From: JAISGQ01 sp045604965
Lineage (GTDB): Bacteria; Bacillota; Clostridia; Oscillospirales; Acutalibacteraceae
Direction of reading: 5' to 3'
Assembly (NCBI GenBank): GCA_045604965.1
Contig: JAZUPB010000006.1
Location: 22,722-86,721, forward strand
DNA: 64,000 nucleotides
The position numbers were made by a program, and so were the translations under genes. Positions 56,990-64,000 of this stretch are shown here, piece by piece. Below the pieces are notes generated by a model. The model had not been told where the DNA came from, did not search any database, and worked only from the letters and a program-made list of their open reading frames with translations. Numbering within the stretch: position 1 is the stretch's first letter; each line of letters opens with the position of its first letter.

Positions 56990-58522
56990 TTACGGGGCGT
57001 ACGCCATAAACAGCCAGTACACATACGGATATCCGTCATATTCCCCCTGTGCGCAGGCTACGCAGCCGTATATTGCATTGGGATTGATTATATTTGCCTG
57101 ATGTGTCGGTGAACTCAGCCACTCTCTTACAACATGTCCTGCTGTTGTCTGACCTCGTGCTAGATTTTCACATACAAATGTGTAGGATATACCTCTCTCT
57201 GTAAAGACAGATGCATATCTTTGTCCGTTAGGGCGTGTATGCGAAAATTGTTCCATTGCTTCCATTATTCTTACCTGTGCAGCTGCATTGAGATATTCGT
57301 TTCCCGTCTGCAAAGGCGGCAGTCCATTCTGTATGCGGTAGTCGTTGATAAGCTCCATTGCTCGATTTGGATCCATATATCCGTCATCATAAATGATATT
57401 GCCCTCAGGAAGTGCCGCAAACGGGTCTTCTGTCGATGTTGTAGTCTCTGCCGTTGTGCTTTCCGTTGTTGTCGCGGACTGCGTTTGGATTGTCTCTGTT
57501 TTGTTTTCCGTTACTGTGGGAGACACTTCATTTTCTTTGGCAGATGTACATCCGGCAAATCCGTTAAGCATAAGCAATGCACAGAATAAAAGGGAAACAA
57601 GCAGTGCACCGCTTCGGCGTTTTGAACAATCGAGTATATTCTTAAACCTTTTCATAATATCCTCCTTCTTGTAACTCAGCGCAGTGGCAAACGGTATGCG
57701 GCTGATGCACATCATATCGAGTATCGTTATGCAGTACTCTCTGCGATATGCAATATCAGCATCAGCAAGTACCGACTCATCACAGGCTGTCTCTAAAGCC
57801 TTATCTGCTGTACGCACCATAATCCAGACTACAGGATTGAACCAATGAAAGGCATTCACAACAGCTAAAAGCAACTTGAACAGATTATCACAGCGTCTCA
57901 GATGTGTCAGTTCGTGCAGCAACGCAACCTCGATCTGTCTTCCTTCCACTCCATCAGGCAGAATTATCACAGGTTTGATCACTCCCAACAGCATCGGAGG
58001 CACTTTATCTCTGCACACATATATCCCTGGACATCTTTTTAAACCTACATTTGTCGCTGCAGCCTCTGCTTTTTGGCTCACTTCTTTTCCTGCTGAACTA
58101 CTCCATCTCATTATTCTTTTTCTTGAAATCAAGTAGGCTGTAATTTGATGCAGTAAACATATGACTATACCTGCAAGCCAGACAATTGCTGCAGCATCAA
58201 TTAAATCAACGGTATTCCCGAGCTTTATTTCCGTCATCCCCTTCACCGCATCAGATGCGGCTTCGGATATAAACGTCGGTCTGTTCAGGACATATTCTGA
58301 TTCTTTAATTACTGCTTTCGATATATTTATCTCCGGCAGCAAATCAGTAAGGCTGTACGGTATCAGTAATCTCAATGCAACAATCAGCCAACATATGCCT
58401 ATCCATTTTGAGGCTATCTTTCTGTATCTGCTTATGAGTTTTAAACATATCATAAACACAGCAACTATAATGCCAACCTGAACAGAAACACCTGTGAAAT
58501 CGAGAAATAGGGTTCTAAGCAT
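56990..58522 (-). CDS. BlaR1-like M56 metallopeptidase fused to a CAP/SCP domain
   Basis: A 510-residue protein. About 1-330 is an M56 membrane protease with the zinc motif HELTHLRRCD (near 207), ETACDE downstream and several helices. After a last membrane helix (LLVSLLFCALLMLNGFAGC) comes a Ser/Thr/Glu-rich linker (about 335-375), then a CAP domain (about 385-510: AMELINDYRIQNGLPPL, AQVRIMEAMEQFSHTRPNG, HVVREWLSSPTHQANI). BlaR1 normally ends in a penicillin-binding domain. The overlapping upstream gene is blaI-like. Confidence 0.9.
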   Translation of the reverse strand: MLRTLFLDFTGVSVQVGIIVAVFMICLKLISRYRKIASKWIGICWLIVALRLLIPYSLTDLLPEINISKAVIKESEYVLNRPTFISEAASDAVKGMTEIKLGNTVDLIDAAAIVWLAGIVICLLHQITAYLISRKRIMRWSSSAGKEVSQKAEAAATNVGLKRCPGIYVCRDKVPPMLLGVIKPVIILPDGVEGRQIEVALLHELTHLRRCDNLFKLLLAVVNAFHWFNPVVWIMVRTADKALETACDESVLADADIAYRREYCITILDMMCISRIPFATALSYKKEDIMKRFKNILDCSKRRSGALLVSLLFCALLMLNGFAGCTSAKENEVSPTVTENKTETIQTQSATTTESTTAETTTSTEDPFAALPEGNIIYDDGYMDPNRAMELINDYRIQNGLPPLQTGNEYLNAAAQVRIMEAMEQFSHTRPNGQRYASVFTERGISYTFVCENLARGQTTAGHVVREWLSSPTHQANIINPNAIYGCVACAQGEYDGYPYVYWLFMAYAP

Positions 58523-58916
58523 CGCCCTCTCCCCTCTCTATACTGTCAAGCAGAGCGCGCAGTTCGTCAATATCGTCGTCTGTGAGAGAGTTATTCTTAT
58601 ACATTCCCACCACAAGACTGCTTACGGAATTATTGTACAAACGGTTCAAAAAACTCTGACTTTCAAAAGCTCTGTATTCCTCTGCTCCTATTAATGCGGT
58701 GTAAAAATTGGTTCTTGTGGATCGGTCACAGGATACATATCCTTTATCTGCCAGTCGCTCAAGAGATGCCATTAGAGTGGACAGAGCCCAGTTCCGTTTA
58801 CCCTTTATCCGTTCCAGTATCTGTCCCGATGTTGCAGGCTCTGTTTCATCCCACAAGGCAAGCATTATCTCCAGCTCCGCATCTCCCAGCTTCTTCATTT
58901 TCTCATTATTATTCAT
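58515..58916 (-). CDS. BlaI/MecI-family repressor
   Basis: A 133-residue winged-helix repressor from the ATG at 58916 (GAGGTGG site). The pattern is LGDAELEIMLALWDE, SGQILERIKGKRNWALSTLMASLERLADKGYV, then YTALIGAEEYRAFESQSFL where the partner protease would cleave. It overlaps the M56 gene and should repress this operon through the palindrome in its promoter. Confidence 0.93.
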   Translation of the reverse strand: MNNNEKMKKLGDAELEIMLALWDETEPATSGQILERIKGKRNWALSTLMASLERLADKGYVSCDRSTRTNFYTALIGAEEYRAFESQSFLNRLYNNSVSSLVVGMYKNNSLTDDDIDELRALLDSIERGEGDA

Positions 58917-58963
58917 TTGCACCACCTCGATATACTTCGTTAAAATATTTTACCTTGCGATAT

Positions 58964-58993
58964 CATTATACGTATGTATAATGAATTTGTCAA
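58964..58993 (-). promoter_or_regulatory. blaI promoter with built-in operator palindrome
   Basis: On the minus strand TTGACA (58993-58988), 17-base spacer and TATAAT (58970-58965), a perfect consensus. The palindrome CATTATACGTATGTATAATG (58964-58983) covers the -10 and spacer and contains the TATAC/GTATA arms expected for BlaI-type repressors. Confidence 0.8.
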
Positions 58994-59004
58994 TAGACTG
59001 CGAT

Positions 59005-59038
59005 AAAAAAACTGCAGCCTGTCCAGGCTGCACTTTTT
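59005..59038. terminator. Terminator after the VWA gene
   Basis: GCAGCCTG-tcca-complement arm GGCTGC, with T- and A-runs on both sides; ends the leftward VWA gene. Confidence 0.75.
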
Positions 59039-59041
59039 TCT

Positions 59042-59686
59042 TTACTTTCTGTTGTTATGATCTTCGTCTATTTCCTTTTTCCAATCTTCATTTATCGCCT
59101 TGCAGCTTCGCATACAATGAATAACATTATTTACTGCCTTATAATTCTTTTCTATTCCCTGGCTGTCGTTTGTAAATGTCACCGCTCTGTCTGCACCGAT
59201 TCCGTAATTGGAGGCTGTTTCCACAGCATCAATATTAGCACCCAGGAAGATAAACTCCCAGCCGTATCTATCCTTCTGACGTTCTACCATTTTCTTTACC
59301 TTTTCCGCATCATAATGGCGGCTGGCGTTTTCCATTCCGTCTGTTGTTATTACAAACAGTGTATTTTCGGGAATGTCCTCTTTTCTTGCGTATTTGTGTA
59401 TTTTTCCGATGTGATCTATCGCTTTGCCAAGTGCGTCGAGAAGTGCTGTACAGCCTCTTACGTAATATTCCTTGTCCGTCATCGGCTTTACATCGGAAAT
59501 ATTTACTCGGTCGTGTATAATTTCGTCTCTGTCATCAAAAAGCACAGTCGTAACAAAGCATTCTCCCTCAACCTTTTTCTGCTTTTCTATCATTGCATTG
59601 AATCCGCCTATTGTATCGCTTTCAAGTCCTGCCATTGATCCGCTTCTGTCGAGAATGAATACCAATTCTGTTAAGTTCTTTTTCAT
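59042..59686 (-). CDS. VWA-domain protein
   Basis: A 214-residue cytoplasmic von Willebrand factor A domain. The metal site is intact: DRSGSM near residue 12, Thr in RGCTALLDALGKAI and Asp in ITTDGMENAS. It resembles TerY-like stand-alone VWA proteins. Start at 59686 with GGAGG at 8 bases. It probably binds a protein partner in a metal-dependent way; none is evident nearby. Confidence 0.85.
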   Translation of the reverse strand: MKKNLTELVFILDRSGSMAGLESDTIGGFNAMIEKQKKVEGECFVTTVLFDDRDEIIHDRVNISDVKPMTDKEYYVRGCTALLDALGKAIDHIGKIHKYARKEDIPENTLFVITTDGMENASRHYDAEKVKKMVERQKDRYGWEFIFLGANIDAVETASNYGIGADRAVTFTNDSQGIEKNYKAVNNVIHCMRSCKAINEDWKKEIDEDHNNRK

Positions 59687-59782
59687 TTCTTTTACCTCCA
59701 ATAAAAATATGACTGTCAGGTTTCCCTTACAGCCATATTCTATCTCTTTTATTTTATTTTTGGTCGCCTGCCAGGCGACAAA

Positions 59783-60772
59783 TTATCCGCCAAGTAAATT
59801 CTGATCGAATCTGAACAACGCCTCGTTTATTTCAAATATGTTATAAATTTTTCTTTCTATAAAGTACTTTACTATTATGTCAAAATAATTTGATCTTGAT
59901 AGTGCAAAACCCGATTTTTCGAGCAGTTCATCAGTTTCGTCAATATCAAGCTCCAATGCTATCGCAAATGCCAACACCGTAGGTTTGCTGGGCTTATAAT
60001 GAATGTCTCCTCTTATTTTCGAAAACAGCTTTCTGCTTATATTGGCTTTCTTGTAACACTCAACGTCGGTCATTTCCTTTTCATCTATCTTTCTCAGAAG
60101 CATCTGAGAAAAACTTTCGTCTAATTTTCCGATATATTCGTCAAGCTCACATGAGTCCATACAGGGCGGTGCGCAAAAATCAGCCGCTGTCTTATTTGAG
60201 CACAAAAGCTCCGCCCTCATAGCCTTCCTGTATTCTATTCTTTCGTCCACATACTCGTCATCGATGTATGATTTGATATCCGCAAAAAGCTTGCTGCCTA
60301 TCTCAAACATCTTTTTATCATACACAACAATATATACAAGCATTTCGTTGTGAAGAAGAAAATCAGCTATAACCTGTGTTGCAATTTTCAGCGCCTGATC
60401 TTTCGGATATCCGAATATTCCAGAAGATATCAGCGGAAATGCTATGCTTTCACATTTATTATCAAGGGCTGTTTCAAGACATTTTTGATAGCACGATTCC
60501 AATACTTCTCTTTCGTTCTTTTTTCCTCCGTGCCATCTCGGTCCGACTGTATGTATTACGTATTTACAGGGAAGATCATAGCCTCCTGTGATCTTTGCTT
60601 CCCCCGGTCTGCATCCGCCGAGCCCTTTACATTCTTCCAAAAGACCGCGACCTGCCGCCCTATGTATCGCACCATCCACTCCGCCTCCGCCGAGCAGTGA
60701 CTCATTTGCGGCATTTACGATCGCATCAGCCTGTACCTTTGTTATATCTGCACGTATTATCTGAATAGGCAT
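59783..60772 (-). CDS. Macrodomain protein with C-terminal HTH-like helical domain
   Basis: A 329-residue protein from the ATG at 60772 (AAAGGAG site). Residues 1-170 form a macrodomain: VNAANESLLGGGGVDGAIHRAAG and SSGIFGYPKDQAL bind ADP-ribose, so de-acylation or ADP-ribose hydrolysis is expected. From about 235 a helical domain (MTDVECYKKANISRKLFSKIR, then KPTVLAFAIALELDIDETDELLEKSGF) looks like a relaxed helix-turn-helix. This combination recurs in Firmicutes; its partner is unknown. Confidence 0.85.
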   Translation of the reverse strand: MPIQIIRADITKVQADAIVNAANESLLGGGGVDGAIHRAAGRGLLEECKGLGGCRPGEAKITGGYDLPCKYVIHTVGPRWHGGKKNEREVLESCYQKCLETALDNKCESIAFPLISSGIFGYPKDQALKIATQVIADFLLHNEMLVYIVVYDKKMFEIGSKLFADIKSYIDDEYVDERIEYRKAMRAELLCSNKTAADFCAPPCMDSCELDEYIGKLDESFSQMLLRKIDEKEMTDVECYKKANISRKLFSKIRGDIHYKPSKPTVLAFAIALELDIDETDELLEKSGFALSRSNYFDIIVKYFIERKIYNIFEINEALFRFDQNLLGG

Positions 60773-60845
60773 ATTGATCTCCTTTCTCCAGTTATACGTT
60801 ATTAGTATATCATAGCACGTGCACATTTTCAAACATATATAAAAA

Positions 60846-60888
60846 AAGAGAAGGAGCCGATAATCATATCGACTCCTTCTCTTTTTTT
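60846..60888. terminator. Bidirectional terminator after cotJC
   Basis: GAGAAGGAG and CTCCTTCTC arms with an inner TCGAT/ATCGG pair, long A and T tracts on the two sides. Confidence 0.85.
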
Positions 60889-61498
60889 ATTTTTTAGGCC
60901 AGCTGCAATCAAAGCTCGGATTGAATGCGTAGAAATTCTTTTCGTTAAGGCTATCCTTTGCTCGCTCAAGAGCTTCTCCGAATCGCTGGAAATGCACGAT
61001 TTCGCGTTCTCTGAGGAACTTTATGGGTTCAATAATATCCGGGTCGTCAACAAGCCTGAGAATATTATCGTAAGTTGTACGCGCCTTCTGCTCTGCTGCC
61101 AGATCTTCATGAAGGTCTGTTATAGCGTCACCCTTGCTCTGGATCGTTGCGGCAGTCCAGGGCATTCCGCTGGCCGCCTGAGGCCATACGCCTGCGGTGT
61201 GGTCAACGAAATAGGTGTCGAAGCCACTGCGCTTTATCTCATCTATTGAAAGGTCTCTTGTCAGCTGATGAACTATGGCGCTTACAATTTCAAGATGCGC
61301 AAGCTCTTCTGTGCCTATATCTGTCAAAAGTCCTGCAGTCTCTCGCCAGGGCATTGTATAGCGCTGACTGAGATAACGCATACTTGCTCCAAGTTCTCCG
61401 TCCGGTCCGCCGTACTGAGTTATAATTACCTTCGCCGCTGCTGCATTAGGATTTTTTATCTTTACAGGGTATTGCAGTCTTTTCTCATAACTCCACAC
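60887..61498 (-). CDS. cotJC: Spore coat protein CotJC, manganese-catalase fold
   Basis: A 203-residue protein from the GTG at 61498 (GGAGG site). It has the four-helix dimetal ligands in GELGASMRYLSQR, TDIGTEELAHLEIV, ITDLHEDLAAEQKARTTY and LREREIVHFQRFGEAL. Manganese catalases split hydrogen peroxide; in spore formers this short form is part of the coat. Last gene of cotJABC. Confidence 0.93.
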   Translation of the reverse strand: MWSYEKRLQYPVKIKNPNAAAAKVIITQYGGPDGELGASMRYLSQRYTMPWRETAGLLTDIGTEELAHLEIVSAIVHQLTRDLSIDEIKRSGFDTYFVDHTAGVWPQAASGMPWTAATIQSKGDAITDLHEDLAAEQKARTTYDNILRLVDDPDIIEPIKFLREREIVHFQRFGEALERAKDSLNEKNFYAFNPSFDCSWPKK

Positions 61499-61501
61499 GT
61501 T

Positions 61502-61753
61502 TTATGCCTCCTTTTCCCACGGCCAGGGCTGTTCTACCCAATTCCACGACCTGTTTCCGCCTGCATTATAGAAATTCACAGGACCTATACACGCTTCATA
61601 TCTGGCAACGACCTCGTCTCTTTTCATTCGAAGTTCGTTATAGGTTTTAAGCGCTTCCACACAAGTAGGGTGGGTATCGAGAAACAGCCTTACATCATCC
61701 ATAGCAAAGCTCAAACGCGCAAGTTCTTTCTTCAGCATTCTCTTATCTTCCAC
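61502..61753 (-). CDS. cotJB: Spore coat protein CotJB
   Basis: An 83-residue protein matching CotJB: LARLSFAMDDVRLFLDTHP, then ALKTYNEL and the GPVNFYNAG and WVEQPWPWE end. The GTG at 61753 lies 6 bases after AGGGGGT and overlaps the cotJA stop region by eleven bases. Confidence 0.92.
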   Translation of the reverse strand: MEDKRMLKKELARLSFAMDDVRLFLDTHPTCVEALKTYNELRMKRDEVVARYEACIGPVNFYNAGGNRSWNWVEQPWPWEKEA

Positions 61754-61910
61754 AGTTATACCCCCTATATGCAGTGAAAGGTAAGTCCAGTGCCTTGAAT
61801 ATTGTTCCTCTTTCCAATGCTTTTTCTACACTGTAAAGATGTTCAAAACACTGCATCGGCACACTGGCTATAGCAAGCTGCAGCTGTGCTTTTTCACAAA
61901 TCTTTTCCAT
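61743..61910 (-). CDS. cotJA: Spore coat protein CotJA
   Basis: A 55-residue product from the ATG at 61910. It contains QLQLAIASVPMQCFEHLY and ALERGTIFKALDLPF, typical of CotJA; the Pro-rich start of longer homologues is missing. First gene of cotJABC, expected to be made in the mother cell; a sigma-E site is not clear by eye. Confidence 0.85.
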   Translation of the reverse strand: MEKICEKAQLQLAIASVPMQCFEHLYSVEKALERGTIFKALDLPFTAYRGYNCGR

Positions 61911-61997
61911 TTGCTTTCTCCTTTCTTTTTTGCCGAGGTGACTCCTCAGTAACATAATATGAAAGCATTACGGAAATTGTGCACAGCCCTTTTTCTG

Positions 61998-63296
61998 TCA
62001 CCTTTTCAAATTTCTCAGCGATGGATTGTCTATCAGTTTGCCGTCCTTCTCAAACCGCGAACCGTGACAGGGACAATCCCAGCTTCGCTCCTGCTTATTC
62101 CATTTAAGGGCACAGCCCAGATGCGGACATCTCGGAGCTGTTGGAGTCAGAAGATTTGCTGCAGATTCAATGCCATTTACAAACAGCTGTGGTCTCAGTA
62201 TACTTCGCGATGGAGAATACAGCTCGCTGAATTCATTCTTCTTCCCTGTTATCATATCCCTCAATATAAGAGACGCTGTCATTGCGCTTGTCATTCCCCA
62301 CTTGTTATAGCCTGAAGCCACATAGAGATTTGGGATATTCTTTGAATATTGACCAATATACGGAACAGAGTCAAGCGACATACAGTCCTGTGCAGCCCAT
62401 CTGTACTTTTCTTCGGCTTCAGGATAATATCTTTCAGCAAACTCGGAAAGTTCATTCCAACCACCGCTCTTCTTTCCTGTTCTGTGACCGCCTCCTCCAA
62501 GCAAAAGAAGATTTTTATAATTTCGAAACGACAGTCCTTTTTCATCTTCATCCACATACATTCCATTATATTCAGCTGCGTTTTCAAATGCTGTGACATA
62601 TGATCTGTGCTGGTATAGTTTGAGAAAATAATAACCGTGTTTGTTTATAAATGGAAAATGTGTCGCCACAATAATATTATCCGCTGATATATAGCCTCTG
62701 TCGGTTCTGACAATATTATTGTTTATCTCAAGCACCTTGGTGTTTTCTATTATTGTAAGATCCTTTGAAATACCGCTTATGAATTTCAGAGGATTAAACT
62801 GTGCCTGATTTTTAAACTCTACAGCCCCCGACACCGAAAACGGAAGCTCAAGCTTTTCTCTGAACACAGCATTTACCCCTATTCCCCTGAGAGCATCACA
62901 TTCTTTCTCTATCTTTTCTCTATTACTCAATGAATAAACAAATGCACTTTTCTCTTCGAAATCACAGTCGGTTTTTTCACTTATCTTTTTATACTCACGT
63001 ATTGCGTTTTCGTTCGAATCATAATACATCCGAGCTTTTTCTTTGCCGAATCGCTGCAAAAGCGAATCATATATCAATCCGTGCTGTGATGTAATTTTTG
63101 CAGTTGTATTTTTGGTTGTGCCGCTGCATATGTTTCTCGCCTCAACAACTACTGTCTCTATCCCTGCATTGTGAAGCTGATATGCACAAAGTATTCCTGT
63201 TATTCCGCCGCCGATTACAAGCACCTGTGTTTTTATCGGAAGCTTTTTATTGATTTCTCTTTTAATTTCTGTGTTCGCGTACCATACCGATTGCAT
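61998..63296 (-). CDS. FAD-dependent oxidoreductase with C-terminal Rieske domain
   Basis: A 432-residue enzyme from the ATG at 63296 (AGGTGAT site). The dinucleotide motif is VLVIGGGITGILCAYQL near residue 30; a DAO-type FAD fold continues to about 370. The Rieske 2Fe-2S centre is CPHLGCALKWN and CPCHGSRF. This arrangement occurs in many Firmicutes next to stress or spore genes. The substrate is unknown. Confidence 0.9.
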   Translation of the reverse strand: MQSVWYANTEIKREINKKLPIKTQVLVIGGGITGILCAYQLHNAGIETVVVEARNICSGTTKNTTAKITSQHGLIYDSLLQRFGKEKARMYYDSNENAIREYKKISEKTDCDFEEKSAFVYSLSNREKIEKECDALRGIGVNAVFREKLELPFSVSGAVEFKNQAQFNPLKFISGISKDLTIIENTKVLEINNNIVRTDRGYISADNIIVATHFPFINKHGYYFLKLYQHRSYVTAFENAAEYNGMYVDEDEKGLSFRNYKNLLLLGGGGHRTGKKSGGWNELSEFAERYYPEAEEKYRWAAQDCMSLDSVPYIGQYSKNIPNLYVASGYNKWGMTSAMTASLILRDMITGKKNEFSELYSPSRSILRPQLFVNGIESAANLLTPTAPRCPHLGCALKWNKQERSWDCPCHGSRFEKDGKLIDNPSLRNLKR

Positions 63297-63349
63297 AATT
63301 ATCACCTGCAGTTAGTATGCCGTCTTTTTGAAAGATAACGCATCTGTGC

Positions 63350-63392
63350 AAAGAAAAAGGAGCTTGCCATTCAAGCAAGCTCCTTTTATTAA
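63350..63392. terminator. Terminator downstream of secG
   Basis: AAAAGGAGCTTG and CAAGCTCCTTTT arms (AGGAGCTTGC pairing), A and T tracts on both sides. Confidence 0.8.
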
Positions 63393-63400
63393 TTTTAAAA

Positions 63401-63649
63401 TTATCTTACAAGAGTAAAGATATCACAGACGATTGTCAATACGAAAAATCCGATTGCAAAGAACTTTGTCCACTTTGCAAGGAATGCATCGATTGTACGA
63501 GCCTTATTTTTTCCAAGGAAAGAATCAGCTCCGCCTGCAATCGCACCGGAAAGATTTGCCTGCTGACCTTCCTGAAGAAGTACAACAATAATGATTACAA
63601 CTGCGAAAACAAGAAGCAGTGCGCTTGAAACAACAGCCCAAACACCCAT
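63401..63649 (-). CDS. secG: Preprotein translocase subunit SecG
   Basis: An 82-residue protein with two membrane helices (about 5-25 and 60-80) and the conserved loop LLQEGQQANLSGAIAGGADSFLGKNKART. SecG assists SecYE-SecA protein export. An AGGTGTAGAA region precedes the ATG. Single-gene unit. Bases 63650-63802 to its right hold its own AT-rich upstream region; no further feature is seen there. Confidence 0.93.
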   Translation of the reverse strand: MGVWAVVSSALLLVFAVVIIIVVLLQEGQQANLSGAIAGGADSFLGKNKARTIDAFLAKWTKFFAIGFFVLTIVCDIFTLVR

Positions 63650-63802
63650 TTTCTACACCTCCATCTGCTGATAAATACACAATTACTGTTAAAGTGTAGC
63701 ACATTATATTTATTTTTTCAAGAGTGTTTTTTTATTCTGCTGTAATTTTAATAAAAGAGTTTTTGGAACTGAAAGAAATACCTGATTTTAAAAAGAAAAT
63801 TC

Positions 63803-63831
63803 TTGACAAAATTATTCTCTTCGTTTAATAT
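63803..63831 (+). promoter_or_regulatory. Promoter of the tRNA cluster
   Basis: TTGACA at 63803-63808, 17-base spacer, TAATAT at 63826-63831, about 30 bases before tRNA-Ala. Confidence 0.75.
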
Positions 63832-63859
63832 ATAAACGTTGCAAACGCAACGGATATTT

Positions 63860-63935
63860 GGGGGTGTAGCTCACTTGGGAGAGCGCTTGACTGGCAGTCA
63901 AGAGGTAAGGGGTTCGATCCCCCTCATCTCCACCA
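63860..63935 (+). tRNA. tRNA-Ala(GGC)
   Basis: A 76-nucleotide tRNA with encoded CCA. The anticodon stem CTTGA/TCAAG encloses CTGGCAG, anticodon GGC. The third acceptor pair is G-U, the alanine identity element. Confidence 0.93.
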
Positions 63936-63939
63936 ATAT

Positions 63940-64000
63940 GCGGATATGGCGGAATTGGCAGACGCGCTAGATTCAGGTTCTAGTGGATTCAACCCCGTGC
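63940..64000 (+). tRNA. tRNA-Leu(CAG), truncated by the window end
   Basis: The acceptor strand, D-arm (GGCGGAATTGGCAGACGC) and anticodon arm CTAGA-TTCAGGT-TCTAG are present, giving anticodon CAG. The variable arm and 3' half continue beyond base 64000. Confidence 0.88.

Overview
The window looks like a chromosomal segment of an anaerobic, spore-forming, low-to-mid G+C Firmicute of the Ruminococcus/Oscillospiraceae type. The evidence is sporulation genes (spoVAC, spoVAD, cotJABC), a strict-anaerobe oxygen and superoxide detoxification cluster (flavodiiron protein, desulfoferrodoxin, rubredoxin), a complete glgBCDA glycogen operon, and AGGAGG-type ribosome binding sites throughout. The species cannot be named from this sequence alone.

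Bases 1 to about 20,660 are the right-hand part of a prophage integrated at the 3' end of a tRNA-Ser(UGA) gene. Its left end lies outside the window. From the tRNA leftwards it holds a tyrosine integrase with a structured leader, a zinc-motif membrane protein, an S24-peptidase CI-like repressor divergent from a Cro-like gene with four repeated operator sites, and then one long leftward series of early genes. The early region carries an HUH rolling-circle Rep, whose best start appears to be an ATT codon preceded by a leader with a candidate antisense RNA, a PcfK/AcrIIA9-like and PcfJ-like pair, a DUF3102 coiled-coil protein, an Acb2/Tad1-like cyclic-nucleotide sponge, ASCH, VRR-NUC and Lar-like proteins, and many small zinc-ribbon proteins. 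The late region follows: small and large terminase, portal, scaffold, an N4-gp56-type major capsid protein and the first head-tail genes. No DNA polymerase, helicase loader or primase is seen in this part. A strand-polarised heptamer, CGAGCGG, is strongly repeated through the early region.

Bases 20,700 to 30,400 carry host genes: an FMN reductase, a two-component system with a nitroreductase, an ECF sigma/anti-sigma pair with a small secreted protein, a NagD-type phosphatase, and spoVAC and spoVAD split by an opposing membrane-protein gene. Bases 30,400 to 36,300 are the leftward glgB-glgC-glgD-glgA operon. Bases 36,400 to 45,200 hold a LURP-one-like protein, a YibE/F membrane protein, a Gx-type transporter, ApbE, nicotinate phosphoribosyltransferase and a P2-type ATPase in which several invariant catalytic and ion-binding motifs are changed.

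Bases 45,200 to 53,200 hold a Crp/Fnr regulator divergent from a D-2-hydroxyacid dehydrogenase and ferredoxin, the oxygen-defence cluster, a ZIP transporter and a PadR-DUF1700-DUF4097 operon. Bases 53,200 to 64,000 hold a heterodimeric ABC exporter, a BlaI/BlaR1-like pair in which the sensor protease carries a C-terminal CAP domain, a VWA protein, a macrodomain protein with a C-terminal helical domain, cotJABC, a FAD-Rieske oxidoreductase, secG, and tRNA-Ala and tRNA-Leu genes at the right edge.
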